Made by a program: the position numbers and the translations under genes. The notes beneath the pieces were generated by a model. The model saw nothing but the letters and a program-made list of their open reading frames with translations, was not told the DNA's origin and did no database searches. Of a stretch of DNA of 64,000 bases, positions 26,112 to 33,836 are shown piece by piece (position 1 is the first letter of the stretch; each line of letters begins with the position of its first letter). Source of the DNA: AC-37 sp036389835 (lineage in GTDB: Bacteria > Actinomycetota > Thermoleophilia > Solirubrobacterales > Thermoleophilaceae). The DNA lies in assembly GCA_036389835.1 (NCBI GenBank), contig DASVWC010000014.1, forward strand, positions 124,001-188,000. The letters run 5' to 3'.

Positions 26112-27310
26112 CCGGTGCGGCGCCTCAGCTTGACCGAGAAGCTGTGGATCGTCGGCCCGGGATCGTCCAGGCGCCAGAGGGCGAACCGCTGGCGCCGCCG
26201 CAGGCTGCGCAGCCACTCGCCCACGCTCACCTCGCCCCGGCGGCGATACATCAGCAGCGAGCGCACGTCCTCGATGGGGTGCCACAGCGGTACACCGACC
26301 CTGTAGGAGCGCAGCTCGGGCGGCTCGGTTCCCGTCACGCGGCTGTAGGCGAGCAGGGGTATGTCCAGGCCTGCGAGGCGCACCTGTTCGTTGGCGGCCG
26401 TCAGGCGGACGTTGCTCTCGATCAGCTTGAGCACGCCGTCGCGGCTGTCGCGCTTGAACTCCACGTTCGCGATCCCGCGCATGTTCGCCCCCTGGAAGAA
26501 GCGCAGGCCCAGCTCGGCGACCTCGGGGTCCCAGGTCGTCATCTGGTAGCAGCCGAGGCCGAACTCGGGCGGGTACTGGCGCAGCTTCCTCTTGGTGAAG
26601 TGGTAGAGCGGCTGACCGTTCTCGTCGAGGTAGGAGTAGTAGGAGCAGAGCTGGTCGTCGCCTCCGGGCACGATCTCGGTCACCAGCATCGAGACCCCCA
26701 GCTCGGCCGTGCGGTCGAACTCGCTGACGAGCTCCTCGGGGGAGTGCACGCGCACCGCCTTCGCGAGGATCCCGAAGTGGGCGGCGAAGACGTGCGACTC
26801 GCGCGGCTTGAGGGCGCAGGGGTAGTCGAAGAGCGCGGCCGCGCGTTCGGCCTCCGCGCGGGTCGTGACGGTCGTGGTGCGCGGGCACGGGACCCCGATC
26901 TCGGCGCAGAGCGCGTAGGTGCGCTCCTTGTCGAGCATCGCGAGGAGCGCGTCGTCGTTGGCCTCGGTCGGCAGGTAGCCGAGCGCCTCGAGCCGGCCGC
27001 GCCCGCGGGCCACGAGCTCGACGCTGTCGTCGTCGCAGGGGACGATCACCGCGCCGCGCGGGCCCTCGCTCTCTAGCCAGGCCATGTAGCGCTCCTGCAC
27101 GCCCTGCTTGGAGCCGACCTCCACGAAGCGGTGGCAGTGGCGCGAGCGCTGGACCGGGTCGGTGGCGTCGCCGAGCGCCCAGACCTGCACTCCCGTCGGG
27201 GCGAGGCTGCGGGCGGCCGAGACGGCGATCGCCTCGCCGCCCAGCAGGACGGCGGGCGGCCGCGAGCCGCCCGGGCGCGGCTTCCCGCCGCCGGAGCGCG
27301 GCTCCGCCAA
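26027..27310 (-). CDS. ATP-grasp carboxylate-amine ligase
   Basis: This 427-aa ATP-grasp protein has a Rossmann-like N-terminal part (PAVLLGGEAIAVSAARSLA, CDDDSVELVA). The ATP-binding fold follows, with LDKERTYALCAEIGVPCPRT, FDYPCALKPRESH, the loop TEIVPGGDDQLCSYYSY, and the metal-binding FKRDSRDGVLKLIESNVR. It resembles carboxylate-amine ligases that couple a carboxylic acid and an amine. The TTG at 27310 is chosen because it is the first start after the RraA-like stop, 4 bp away. The C-terminus (RRTGHSRKPST and on) is basic and low-complexity and overlaps the convergent dehydrogenase gene by 85 bp. Confidence 0.85.
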   Translation of the reverse strand: MAEPRSGGGKPRPGGSRPPAVLLGGEAIAVSAARSLAPTGVQVWALGDATDPVQRSRHCHRFVEVGSKQGVQERYMAWLESEGPRGAVIVPCDDDSVELVARGRGRLEALGYLPTEANDDALLAMLDKERTYALCAEIGVPCPRTTTVTTRAEAERAAALFDYPCALKPRESHVFAAHFGILAKAVRVHSPEELVSEFDRTAELGVSMLVTEIVPGGDDQLCSYYSYLDENGQPLYHFTKRKLRQYPPEFGLGCYQMTTWDPEVAELGLRFFQGANMRGIANVEFKRDSRDGVLKLIESNVRLTAANEQVRLAGLDIPLLAYSRVTGTEPPELRSYRVGVPLWHPIEDVRSLLMYRRRGEVSVGEWLRSLRRRQRFALWRLDDPGPTIHSFSVKLRRRTGHSRKPSTASVTASVEAAADGSRTAVRS

Positions 27311-27314
27311 CCCT

Positions 27315-28088
27315 CTACGCGCGGTCGGCCGGCTTGGGCTCGGGCGCCGGCGCGGCCGGATGGTGGCCGTTGCCGTTGCACTTCGGCACGCCCGCGTCCT
27401 CGAGGGTCTTGTCGACCCAGGAGTTCGTGAACTCGCCACGGGCCACGGCGGCCGTGTAGTCGGACTCGGCGGCCTTCTGGGCGGTCAGGCGCCGCACCAT
27501 GTCCTCCGCGATGTCCTGGGGCACGACCACGACGCCGTTCGAGTCGCCCACGATCACATCGCCGGGCTGCACGACGATCCCGCCGGCCGAGACCGGGAAG
27601 TTGATCTCACCGGGGCCGCGGTGGAGCGGGCCGATCGGGGTCACGTCACGCGCGTAGACCGGGAAGTCGCCGAGCTGGCGGATGCCCGCGATGTCGCGGA
27701 CGAGGCCGTCGACGAGGAAGCCGGCCACGCCGCGGTGGCGCGCCTTGGTCGAGACGAGGTCGCCGAGCACCGCCGTGTTCTGCTGGCCGCTCGTGTCCAC
27801 GACGATCACGTCCCCGGGGGAGGCAATGTCGAGCGCCTTGTGGACCATGAGGTTGTCGCCGGGGTAGCACTTGACCGTGGTGGCCGGCCCGAGCAGGCGC
27901 AGGTGCTCGTCGGTGAGGTTCTTGATCGCCGGCGTCATGGCGTAGAGCCGGTTCATCAGGTCGGAGATCGCGGGCGTGTCGAACGCCCCGAGCGCGGAGA
28001 TCGTCTCCTGACGCGGGCGGTTGATCTTCTCCCGGATGCGAAACCCGGGTCCAGGGTGCATCTCAGCGGACTTCGGCTTGCCGGCCAT
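27315..28088 (-). CDS. RraA-like / 4-hydroxy-4-methyl-2-oxoglutarate aldolase family protein
   Basis: The 257-aa protein has the RraA/HMG-aldolase fold. FDTPAISDLMNRL opens the domain, GPATTVKCYPGDNLMVHKAL and DVIVVDTSGQQNTAVLGDL form the core, and GFLVDGLVRDI carries the G-x-x-R-D motif that binds pyruvate enolate and metal in the aldolases. The last 40 residues are an Asn/Pro/Ala-rich tail. Without the catalytic context I cannot decide between an aldolase/decarboxylase and an RNase E inhibitor-like role; the absence of RNase E nearby and the enzyme-rich neighbourhood favour the former. It is first in a two-gene minus-strand unit with the ATP-grasp ligase. Confidence 0.9.
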   Translation of the reverse strand: MAGKPKSAEMHPGPGFRIREKINRPRQETISALGAFDTPAISDLMNRLYAMTPAIKNLTDEHLRLLGPATTVKCYPGDNLMVHKALDIASPGDVIVVDTSGQQNTAVLGDLVSTKARHRGVAGFLVDGLVRDIAGIRQLGDFPVYARDVTPIGPLHRGPGEINFPVSAGGIVVQPGDVIVGDSNGVVVVPQDIAEDMVRRLTAQKAAESDYTAAVARGEFTNSWVDKTLEDAGVPKCNGNGHHPAAPAPEPKPADRA

Positions 28089-28200
28089 GGGGGCTCTTCT
28101 CCTCGGTGCGGGACCGTTCCTGAGGGTATTCGACGCCCCGGCGCCAGCCCTTTAGGCGTTGCGCCCGTGAGAGGGGGGCGAAATCTCGAAGCGTCCTGCC

Positions 28201-28223
28201 TAACCGTTCATATGGAACGGTTA
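28201..28223. promoter_or_regulatory. Inverted repeat across the AbiEi-like start codon
   Basis: TAACCGTTC and GAACGGTTA are perfect 9-bp arms around the spacer ATATG, whose ATG is the start codon of the gene at 28212. AbiEi antitoxins are known to bind inverted repeats near their own promoter, so this could be an autoregulatory site; as RNA it would place the start codon in a hairpin loop. Confidence 0.55.
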
Positions 28224-29114
28224 TCCAGGACGGTGGAGCAGCGGCTCGCCCGGCTGGCCTCCGCGCGAAAGGGCGTGGTGACCACCTCCGAGCTCCTGCG
28301 CGCCGGCGTGTCGGAGATGGAGATCCGGCGCCGGGTGGAGAAGGGCCTGCTGATCCGCCAGTACCGGGGCGTCTACCGGGTCGGCCACGCGGCGCCGAGC
28401 ACGCAGAGCGACTACCTCGCTGCCGTCAAGGCATGCGGTGAGGGGACGTACCTCTGCGGCCGCGCGGCCGCATACCACCAGGGGCTGCTTCCCCTCACCC
28501 GCGATCCGCCGCCGGCCGAGGTGATGTGCCCGACCGAGCGGAACGTCCAGGGGGTCAGGACGCGGCGCTGCCGCGCCATCCACCCGCTCGAGGTGGCGAC
28601 GCACGAGGGCATCCCGGTCACGACGGTGCCGCGCACGCTGCTCGACCTGGCCGCCACGGAAGCAGAGGACGTGCTGGCGCGCGCCTGCCACGAAGCCGGG
28701 GTGAGGTGGCGAACGAGCCCCTCCCGCGTGCTCGCCGTTCTGAACCGCCACCCGCGAGCGAAGGGCGCCGCGAAGCTGCGCCGCGTGCTCGCCGGCGAGA
28801 CGCCGGTGACGCTGAGCAGGCTCGAGCGCGGGTTCCTCGAGGCGCTTGACGAGGCCAGCCTGCCGCGCCCGTCCCAGATCAACCGGCGGGTGGGGAGCAA
28901 GCGCGTGGACTGCTGCTGGCCCGAGCACGGGGTCACCGTCGAGCTCGACTCCTACCGCTTCCACAACTCGCGCCACTCATGGGAGCAGGACCGCACGCGC
29001 GACCGCGAGGCCCGCGCCCGCGGCGACGAACTGCGGCGCTACACGTGGGCCGACGTCTTCGAGGACAGACACCAGATGCTGACCGAGCTGCACGCCCTAC
29101 TTGCCGGCAGCTGA
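28212..29114 (+). CDS. AbiEi-family antitoxin-like winged helix with DUF559-like C-terminal domain
   Basis: The 300-aa protein begins with a winged helix (RLARLASARKGVVTTSELLRAG, MEIRRRVEKGLLIRQYRGVYRVGH), as in AbiEi antitoxins of type IV toxin-antitoxin systems. The middle part (TTVPRTLLDLAATEAEDVLARACHEAG) is the AbiEi-linked helical domain. The C-terminus has VDCCWPEHGVTVELDSYRF and RDREARARGDELRRYTW, which resembles the DUF559/VSR endonuclease fold with a D...E pattern. No AbiEii nucleotidyltransferase toxin is next to it, so it is a solo member of a type common in actinobacteria. It may be a regulator, an orphan or a nuclease. Its end overlaps the convergent flippase gene by 18 bp. Confidence 0.85.
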   Translation: MERLSRTVEQRLARLASARKGVVTTSELLRAGVSEMEIRRRVEKGLLIRQYRGVYRVGHAAPSTQSDYLAAVKACGEGTYLCGRAAAYHQGLLPLTRDPPPAEVMCPTERNVQGVRTRRCRAIHPLEVATHEGIPVTTVPRTLLDLAATEAEDVLARACHEAGVRWRTSPSRVLAVLNRHPRAKGAAKLRRVLAGETPVTLSRLERGFLEALDEASLPRPSQINRRVGSKRVDCCWPEHGVTVELDSYRFHNSRHSWEQDRTRDREARARGDELRRYTWADVFEDRHQMLTELHALLAGS

Positions 29115-30599
29115 CCTCGCGGCTCGCCACCAGCGACCCAGCTCGTCGAGCGTCAGCTCGCCGGTTACGAGCAGCACGCCCGCGAACGCCGCGAGCGCCC
29201 CGGCCCCGCCGACCAGCCACTCGCCGATCGAGAGGAACTCCGTGCCGTAGGCCAGGAGCACGCCGGCGGCGGCCGCCGCGGCGAGCAGGGCGCGCACGGT
29301 CGCCAGGAACAGCGGGCGCAGCGGCAGGTCCACCAGGCGGACGATGATCCGCAGCAGCAGCACCACGAACAGCACGCTCACCACGTCGGCGGCGATCGCC
29401 GCGCCCACCAGCCCGATCGTGGGCACCAGCGCGGCGGTCAGGCCCACCGTGAGGCCGACCTCCATCACCGAGACCGGCAGCCGCCGGCGCGCCTCGCCCA
29501 TGTAGTTGAGCCCGACCGCGAGCACGTTCGAGAGCCCCATCACGAAGATGTAGGGCCCGAGCACCTGGATGATCTCGGCGGAGCGCTCGTAGTCCGGCCC
29601 CAGCACGAGGTCGACGATGGGGCCGGCCCAGACCAGCAGCGGCGCGAGTATCAGCGCGTGGAAGATGATCAGGAAGCGCAGGCCGCCGGCGAACGTCTCC
29701 ACGTCCGGCTCGTGGTCCTCGCTCCGGGCCATCCGCGGCGCCACGCCGTGCGAGAGGGACACGCCCGGATAGCCGAGCACCACCAGCAGCCGGTTCGGCG
29801 CCTGGAACAGCCCGACCTCGCGCGGGCCGAGGAACCCGCCGATCATCAGCGGCGCCACCTGCACGCTCGCGGCGAAGGCGGTCTCGATCACGAACAGCGC
29901 CCCCGCGTAGCGCGCGAGCCGCCGGCGCGCGTCGCCGAGCCGGTGGGAGCGGCGGATCACCCGCGGGCCGAGCCGCCTGACCGTCATGCCGAGCGCCAGC
30001 AGCGCACCGAACGCGTAGCCGGCCGCGCGCCCGGCGGAGGCGCCCGCGGCCCCGCCCGCGGCGACCACCAGCGCGACGCTCGCCCCGCACTCGACGGCAC
30101 TCTCGCCGAGCACGATCCGCAGCCCGACCGACGCGTCGCGCAGCGCGTTGAACGCGTAGCGGTAGAACGCGACCAGGCTCTGGCCGAGCACGGCGATCGC
30201 GAGCCAGCGGATCGGCCAGGCCAGCGACGGCTCGCCGTACGCCGCGGCGATCGGCCCCGCCAGCAGGATCATCGCGGCGCTCACCACGCCCCCGATCGCG
30301 AGCTTCAGCCGCAGCGCGTCCGAGAGCAGGCTCGCCACCGCGCCCGGCTCCGTGCGCCTCTCCGCCGCGAACCGGGCGGTGGAGCCCGAGATGCCGAAGT
30401 CCGACGGCAGCAGCACCAGCGCCCCGATGCTCACCGCGAGCGAGAAGAGCCCGAACTCGCGCGGGCCCAGCTCGCGCACGAGGAAGATCGTGAGCGCGGC
30501 GGAGAACACCGCCGTGCTGAGCTGCGTGAGGAGCGCGAAGACCGTGTTGCGGGCGGCCCCTGAGGGATTCACGCGGCTGGAGCCCTCGGGCGTCGTCAC
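29097..30599 (-). CDS. Polysaccharide flippase (Wzx/MATE-like)
   Basis: The 500-aa protein has 12-14 hydrophobic helices, with the opening NTVFALLTQLSTAVFSAALTIFLVRELGPREFG typical of oligosaccharide flippases of the MOP superfamily. These move lipid-linked repeat units across the inner membrane. It starts at GTG 30599, 12 bp after the methyltransferase stop. No other flippase is visible in the 41-57 kb exopolysaccharide locus, so this may serve that locus from a distance, or a separate glycan. Confidence 0.92.
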   Translation of the reverse strand: MTTPEGSSRVNPSGAARNTVFALLTQLSTAVFSAALTIFLVRELGPREFGLFSLAVSIGALVLLPSDFGISGSTARFAAERRTEPGAVASLLSDALRLKLAIGGVVSAAMILLAGPIAAAYGEPSLAWPIRWLAIAVLGQSLVAFYRYAFNALRDASVGLRIVLGESAVECGASVALVVAAGGAAGASAGRAAGYAFGALLALGMTVRRLGPRVIRRSHRLGDARRRLARYAGALFVIETAFAASVQVAPLMIGGFLGPREVGLFQAPNRLLVVLGYPGVSLSHGVAPRMARSEDHEPDVETFAGGLRFLIIFHALILAPLLVWAGPIVDLVLGPDYERSAEIIQVLGPYIFVMGLSNVLAVGLNYMGEARRRLPVSVMEVGLTVGLTAALVPTIGLVGAAIAADVVSVLFVVLLLRIIVRLVDLPLRPLFLATVRALLAAAAAAGVLLAYGTEFLSIGEWLVGGAGALAAFAGVLLVTGELTLDELGRWWRAARSAAGK

Positions 30600-30611
30600 G
30601 CCGCCCCAGGT

Positions 30612-31403
30612 CTACTTGATGGCGAGGAAGGCGATCGCGCCGTCGAGGAACGCCGCCGCGATCTTGGCGGGCGGGAAGCGGTGGAGGACCTTGGTGCCCA
30701 CGCGCGCCTTCGCGGTCCGGGTCTCCGACGGGTCGGCCAGCTCCCAGCGCTCGTACGCGGCGCTGAACCCGGCCTCGCGCAGCATCCGGCGCGTGCCCCA
30801 GGGCGTGAACCAGTGCATCGCCGGCTTCTCGGTGTGGCCGACCAGGTGCGGCCGCTTCTCCGCGGCCCAGCGCATGATCCGCCGCTGCACGCGCGTCGGG
30901 TACCAGGGGAACAGCGGGAAGCGGGCGATCTCGACCTGGCGCGGGTGGAGCCGGCTGCCTGTGTAGAAGTAGAAGCCGCCGCCCGGCTTGAGCACGCGCT
31001 GGGCCTCGCGGCAGACCGCGAGCGGGTCGTCCACGTGCTCCATCACCGAGATCGCCAGGACGAGGTCGAAGCTCTCGTCCTCGAACGCGCTCAGGTCCTC
31101 GCCCGCGCCGTGCACGATGTCGGGCTCCACGCCGGTCCGCTTGGCCAGCTCGCGTGAGTTCTCGATCGCCGGGAACCACGGCTCGATCCCGCTCGCCTCG
31201 AAGCCGAGCCGCGTCAGCGCCGTGAGGTACGTTCCCTGCGCGGCGCCGATCTCCAGCACCCGCGCGCCGTCCGGCAGGTCGAGCCGCCGCCGCAGCCGCG
31301 CGAGCAGCACCGGCAGGTGGCGGCGCTCGACCTCCTCCAGGTGCTCGAGCGCCTCGGCGACCCCGCGCTTCTCGGATGCGCCGGCCTTGTCCTTCGTCAG
31401 CAC
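30612..31403 (-). CDS. Class I SAM-dependent methyltransferase
   Basis: This 263-aa protein has motif I as ARVLEIGAAQGTYLTAL and the later FDLVLAISVMEHVDDPLAVC with an acidic-hydrophobic post-II motif. RLHPRQVEIARFPLFPWYP lies in the substrate part. The N-terminus is a charged helical extension. It is likely a small-molecule or sugar-lipid O- or N-methyltransferase. It sits 12 bp upstream of a flippase and could modify the glycan that this transports. Confidence 0.92.
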   Translation of the reverse strand: MLTKDKAGASEKRGVAEALEHLEEVERRHLPVLLARLRRRLDLPDGARVLEIGAAQGTYLTALTRLGFEASGIEPWFPAIENSRELAKRTGVEPDIVHGAGEDLSAFEDESFDLVLAISVMEHVDDPLAVCREAQRVLKPGGGFYFYTGSRLHPRQVEIARFPLFPWYPTRVQRRIMRWAAEKRPHLVGHTEKPAMHWFTPWGTRRMLREAGFSAAYERWELADPSETRTAKARVGTKVLHRFPPAKIAAAFLDGAIAFLAIK

Positions 31404-31419
31404 GGCCCGCGGCCCGTGT

Positions 31420-31656
31420 CTAGCGCTCTAGCGCGGTGCCGTCGTAGAGCTTGCGCACGCGCAGCTTGCCCGGCGGAGCGGTCTTCACGCACAGCTCGCA
31501 GAGGATGCACTCGTCGAGATTCTCCTCGACGACCTCGACCCCTCCGTCGCGCGCGGCATAGATGTCCACCGGGCAGGCGTCCTCGAGCTTCTCGGCGAGC
31601 TCGGCGTCGCCGCGGATCGAGCCGTCCAGCTCGACGTCGATGAAGGTCCCAGCCAC
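31420..31656 (-). CDS. Small ferredoxin-like [4Fe-4S] protein
   Basis: The 78-aa protein has four cysteines placed as C in DACPVDIY and then the triplet C-I-L-C-E-L-C in ECILCELCVKTAP. This is the arrangement of one [4Fe-4S] cluster, as in FixX-type or single-cluster ferredoxins. It is acidic otherwise and ends with KLRVRKLYDGTALER. The stop of the sucD-like gene abuts its start, so it is translated from the same message. It may pass electrons to an unknown partner connected with the CoA-ligase pathway. Confidence 0.8.
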   Translation of the reverse strand: MAGTFIDVELDGSIRGDAELAEKLEDACPVDIYAARDGGVEVVEENLDECILCELCVKTAPPGKLRVRKLYDGTALER

Positions 31657-32571
31657 CTAGGCAGCCACCTTTCCGAGCTTCTCCTTCATCAGGTCCGGGA
31701 TCTGCGCGATCTCCTCGGCCACGGTGATCCCGGCGGCCTCCAGGCGCGCGATCTTCTCGGTCGCGGTGTCGGCCTTGCCCTCCACGATCGTCCCGGCGTG
31801 GCCGAAGCTCATGCCCGGCATCTCGTCCATGAAGCGGCCCGCCATGAACGCCACGATCGGCAGCCGCGAGTCGTTCTCGGTCACCCACGCCGCGAGCTCG
31901 GCCTCCATGCGGCCGCCCGGCTCGGTGTAGATCACGATGCCCTCGGTCTGCTCGTCGGCCTCGAACAGCGGCATCAGCTCGGCGTAGGTCGAGCCGATGA
32001 TCGCGTCGCCGCCGATCGACACCGCGGTCGACACGCCCAGCCCGGCGGCGGTGAGCGTGGAGGAGATCTCCGTGGTCATGCCGCCGCTGCGCGACATCAC
32101 GCCGATCGAGCCCGGCTGGTAGGCCTTCTGCGCGTCCTTGGCCGGACCGCCGATGCCGCCCATCTTCGCCACGCCCGGGCGGATGATCCCCAGGCAGTTC
32201 GGCCCGATGATCCGCGCGCCGCGCAGCTTGGCCAGCTCGACCATCTGCGCCACGTCGTAGCGCGGTATCCGCTCGGTGACGATCACGATCAGCCTGATGC
32301 CGCCCTCGATCGCCTCGAACACGGCGTCGCGGGTGAAGGCGGGGGGGACGGTCACGACGCTGCCGTCGGGAACCGACCCGACCGCGTCCACGAGCTGGGC
32401 GACCGAGTCGTAGACCGGCACGCCGTGCACCTCGCGGCCCTTGCGGCCCGGCGTCACGCCGCCGACGATCTTCGACCCGTAGTCGAGGCACTCACGCGTG
32501 AGGTTCACGGCCTCGCGCCCGGTGATGCCCTGCACGATGAAGGTCGTGTCCTGGTCGATCAGGTGGTTCAC
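31657..32571 (-). CDS. sucD: CoA ligase alpha subunit (SucD-like)
   Basis: The 304-aa subunit holds the CoA-binding Rossmann domain (FIVQGITGREAVNLTRE, VGGVTPGRKG) and the phosphorylated histidine of the ligase domain: the active-site loop GMSFGHAGTIVEGKA has H at the expected place. Together with the beta subunit upstream it makes an acyl-CoA from a dicarboxylate with NTP. The start is GTG 32571, overlapping the sucC-like stop (GTGA). Whether the acid is succinate, malate, itaconate or another is not shown by sequence. Confidence 0.92.
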   Translation of the reverse strand: MNHLIDQDTTFIVQGITGREAVNLTRECLDYGSKIVGGVTPGRKGREVHGVPVYDSVAQLVDAVGSVPDGSVVTVPPAFTRDAVFEAIEGGIRLIVIVTERIPRYDVAQMVELAKLRGARIIGPNCLGIIRPGVAKMGGIGGPAKDAQKAYQPGSIGVMSRSGGMTTEISSTLTAAGLGVSTAVSIGGDAIIGSTYAELMPLFEADEQTEGIVIYTEPGGRMEAELAAWVTENDSRLPIVAFMAGRFMDEMPGMSFGHAGTIVEGKADTATEKIARLEAAGITVAEEIAQIPDLMKEKLGKVAA

Positions 32572-33779
32572 GCCGCGGCCCCCGCGATCTTCTCGACCGC
32601 GCGCTTGGCGGCCTCGTGCATGGACACCGTGCGGTCGAAGTACTCGACCCCGTACTTCTCGAGGATCTTGAAGCCCTCGTCCTCCCACGCGCCCGGGATG
32701 CGGAAGACCGCGATCTTCTCCGCCGGGTCGAACCCGAGCTCGAGGCAGGCGGCGATCACCCCGCGGGCCACGATGTCAACTCGCGTGTTGGAGACGATCG
32801 ACATCATCACCGCGATCTTCTCCACGCCCGGCTTCTCGAGCACGAGCTTGGCGAGGTTCTTGGCCTTCGAGACGCTCGGGTTGCCGCCGATCTCGCAGTA
32901 GTTGGCGGGCTTGCCGCCGTGGTTGCGGACCGCGTCGAACAGCGTGAGGGAGCCGCCGCCGGCGCCGATCACGAGCCCGATGTTGCCGTCGAACTCGGTG
33001 ACGTTGCCGGCCACGCCGCGGTGGTCCACCGCGTCGATCTGCTCGCCCTTGATCTCGAAGTCGGTCGGCTCGCGCGCCTCGCGGGTCTCCTCGTCGCCGA
33101 TGTTCAGCTCGGTGAGGATCGCCTTCTGCCGCGGCCGGGCCTCGTTCTCCATGTCCATGTGGGCGTCGACGGCCACGAACGAGCCGTCCTCGAGCTTGGC
33201 CAGCGGGTTGATCTCGGCCAGCGTCATGTCGTACTTCACGAACAGCTTCGCGAGCTTCGAGAGGATCGGCGTGAGCTTGTTGAGGTCGGACCCCGTGATC
33301 CCGACCTGCGCCACCACGTCCTTGGCGACGAAGTCCATGTGGGGGAGGATCGTGGAGAAGTGGCCGCGCCCGATGTGGTCGGGGTGCGACTCGGCGACCT
33401 CCTCGATGTCGATCCCGCCCATGTCGCTGAACACGAAGGTGGGCAGCTTGCGCACCCCGTCGTAGATCACGCCGGCGTAGTACTCCTGCGCGATCGGCGC
33501 CTTCTCGGCGATCAGGACGCCCTTCGGCATGTGGCCGTTGATCTCGAGCGCGAGGATCTCGCGGGCGTGGCCCTCGGCCTCCTCGGGCGTGTCGGCGAAC
33601 TTCACGCCGCCGGCCTTCATGCGCCCGCCGGTGAGCACCTGCGACTTGATCACCACCGGCTTGCCGATCTCGGCGGCGATCGTCTTCGCCTGCTCGGCGT
33701 CGGTGGCGAACCCGTGGCCGGCGAGCGGGATGCCCTCCTTGGCCAGGATCTGGCGGCTTTCGAACTCGAAGAACCTCAT
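32568..33779 (-). CDS. sucC: CoA ligase beta subunit (SucC-like, divergent)
   Basis: The 403-aa ATP-grasp subunit has the family blocks MRFFEFESRQILAKEGIP, KSQVLTGGRMKAGGVKFA and AEINPLAKLEDGSFVAVDA, and the CoA-contact region GGKPANYCEIGGNPSV. It differs from textbook SucC: the usual GxxNGAGLAM block reads GLVIGAGGGSLTLFDAV, and it is extended at the C-terminus with EKIAVFRIPGAWEDEGFKIL. It resembles malate-CoA ligase and other acyl-CoA synthetase (ADP/AMP-type) beta chains as much as succinate ligases. The promoter box GATAGATTC upstream is also found before the lyase gene at 38.28 kb. Confidence 0.88.
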   Translation of the reverse strand: MRFFEFESRQILAKEGIPLAGHGFATDAEQAKTIAAEIGKPVVIKSQVLTGGRMKAGGVKFADTPEEAEGHAREILALEINGHMPKGVLIAEKAPIAQEYYAGVIYDGVRKLPTFVFSDMGGIDIEEVAESHPDHIGRGHFSTILPHMDFVAKDVVAQVGITGSDLNKLTPILSKLAKLFVKYDMTLAEINPLAKLEDGSFVAVDAHMDMENEARPRQKAILTELNIGDEETREAREPTDFEIKGEQIDAVDHRGVAGNVTEFDGNIGLVIGAGGGSLTLFDAVRNHGGKPANYCEIGGNPSVSKAKNLAKLVLEKPGVEKIAVMMSIVSNTRVDIVARGVIAACLELGFDPAEKIAVFRIPGAWEDEGFKILEKYGVEYFDRTVSMHEAAKRAVEKIAGAAA

Positions 33780-33791
33780 GCGGCGGCGGGG

Positions 33792-33800
33792 GAATCTATC
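33792..33800 (-). promoter_or_regulatory. GATAGATTC promoter box before sucC-like gene
   Basis: On the minus strand the motif reads GATAGATTC, with TAGATT as -10, about 12 bp before the ATG. The same nine bases occur at 38288-38296 before the lyase gene. The match may mark co-regulation or simply a shared promoter type. Confidence 0.4.
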
Positions 33801-33836
33801 GACCGCCGGGCCGAGCGCCCACCTGCCGCGCGGGCC

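Noticed and set aside
28212..29114. A complete AbiE toxin-antitoxin system
   Set aside because: No AbiEii toxin gene follows. The downstream gene is a convergent flippase.
31657..33779. sucCD as ordinary TCA-cycle succinyl-CoA synthetase with no doubt
   Set aside because: The beta subunit departs from SucC at several blocks and lies beside a CoA-lyase and hydratase, so other acids remain possible. I kept the gene symbols but noted the uncertainty.
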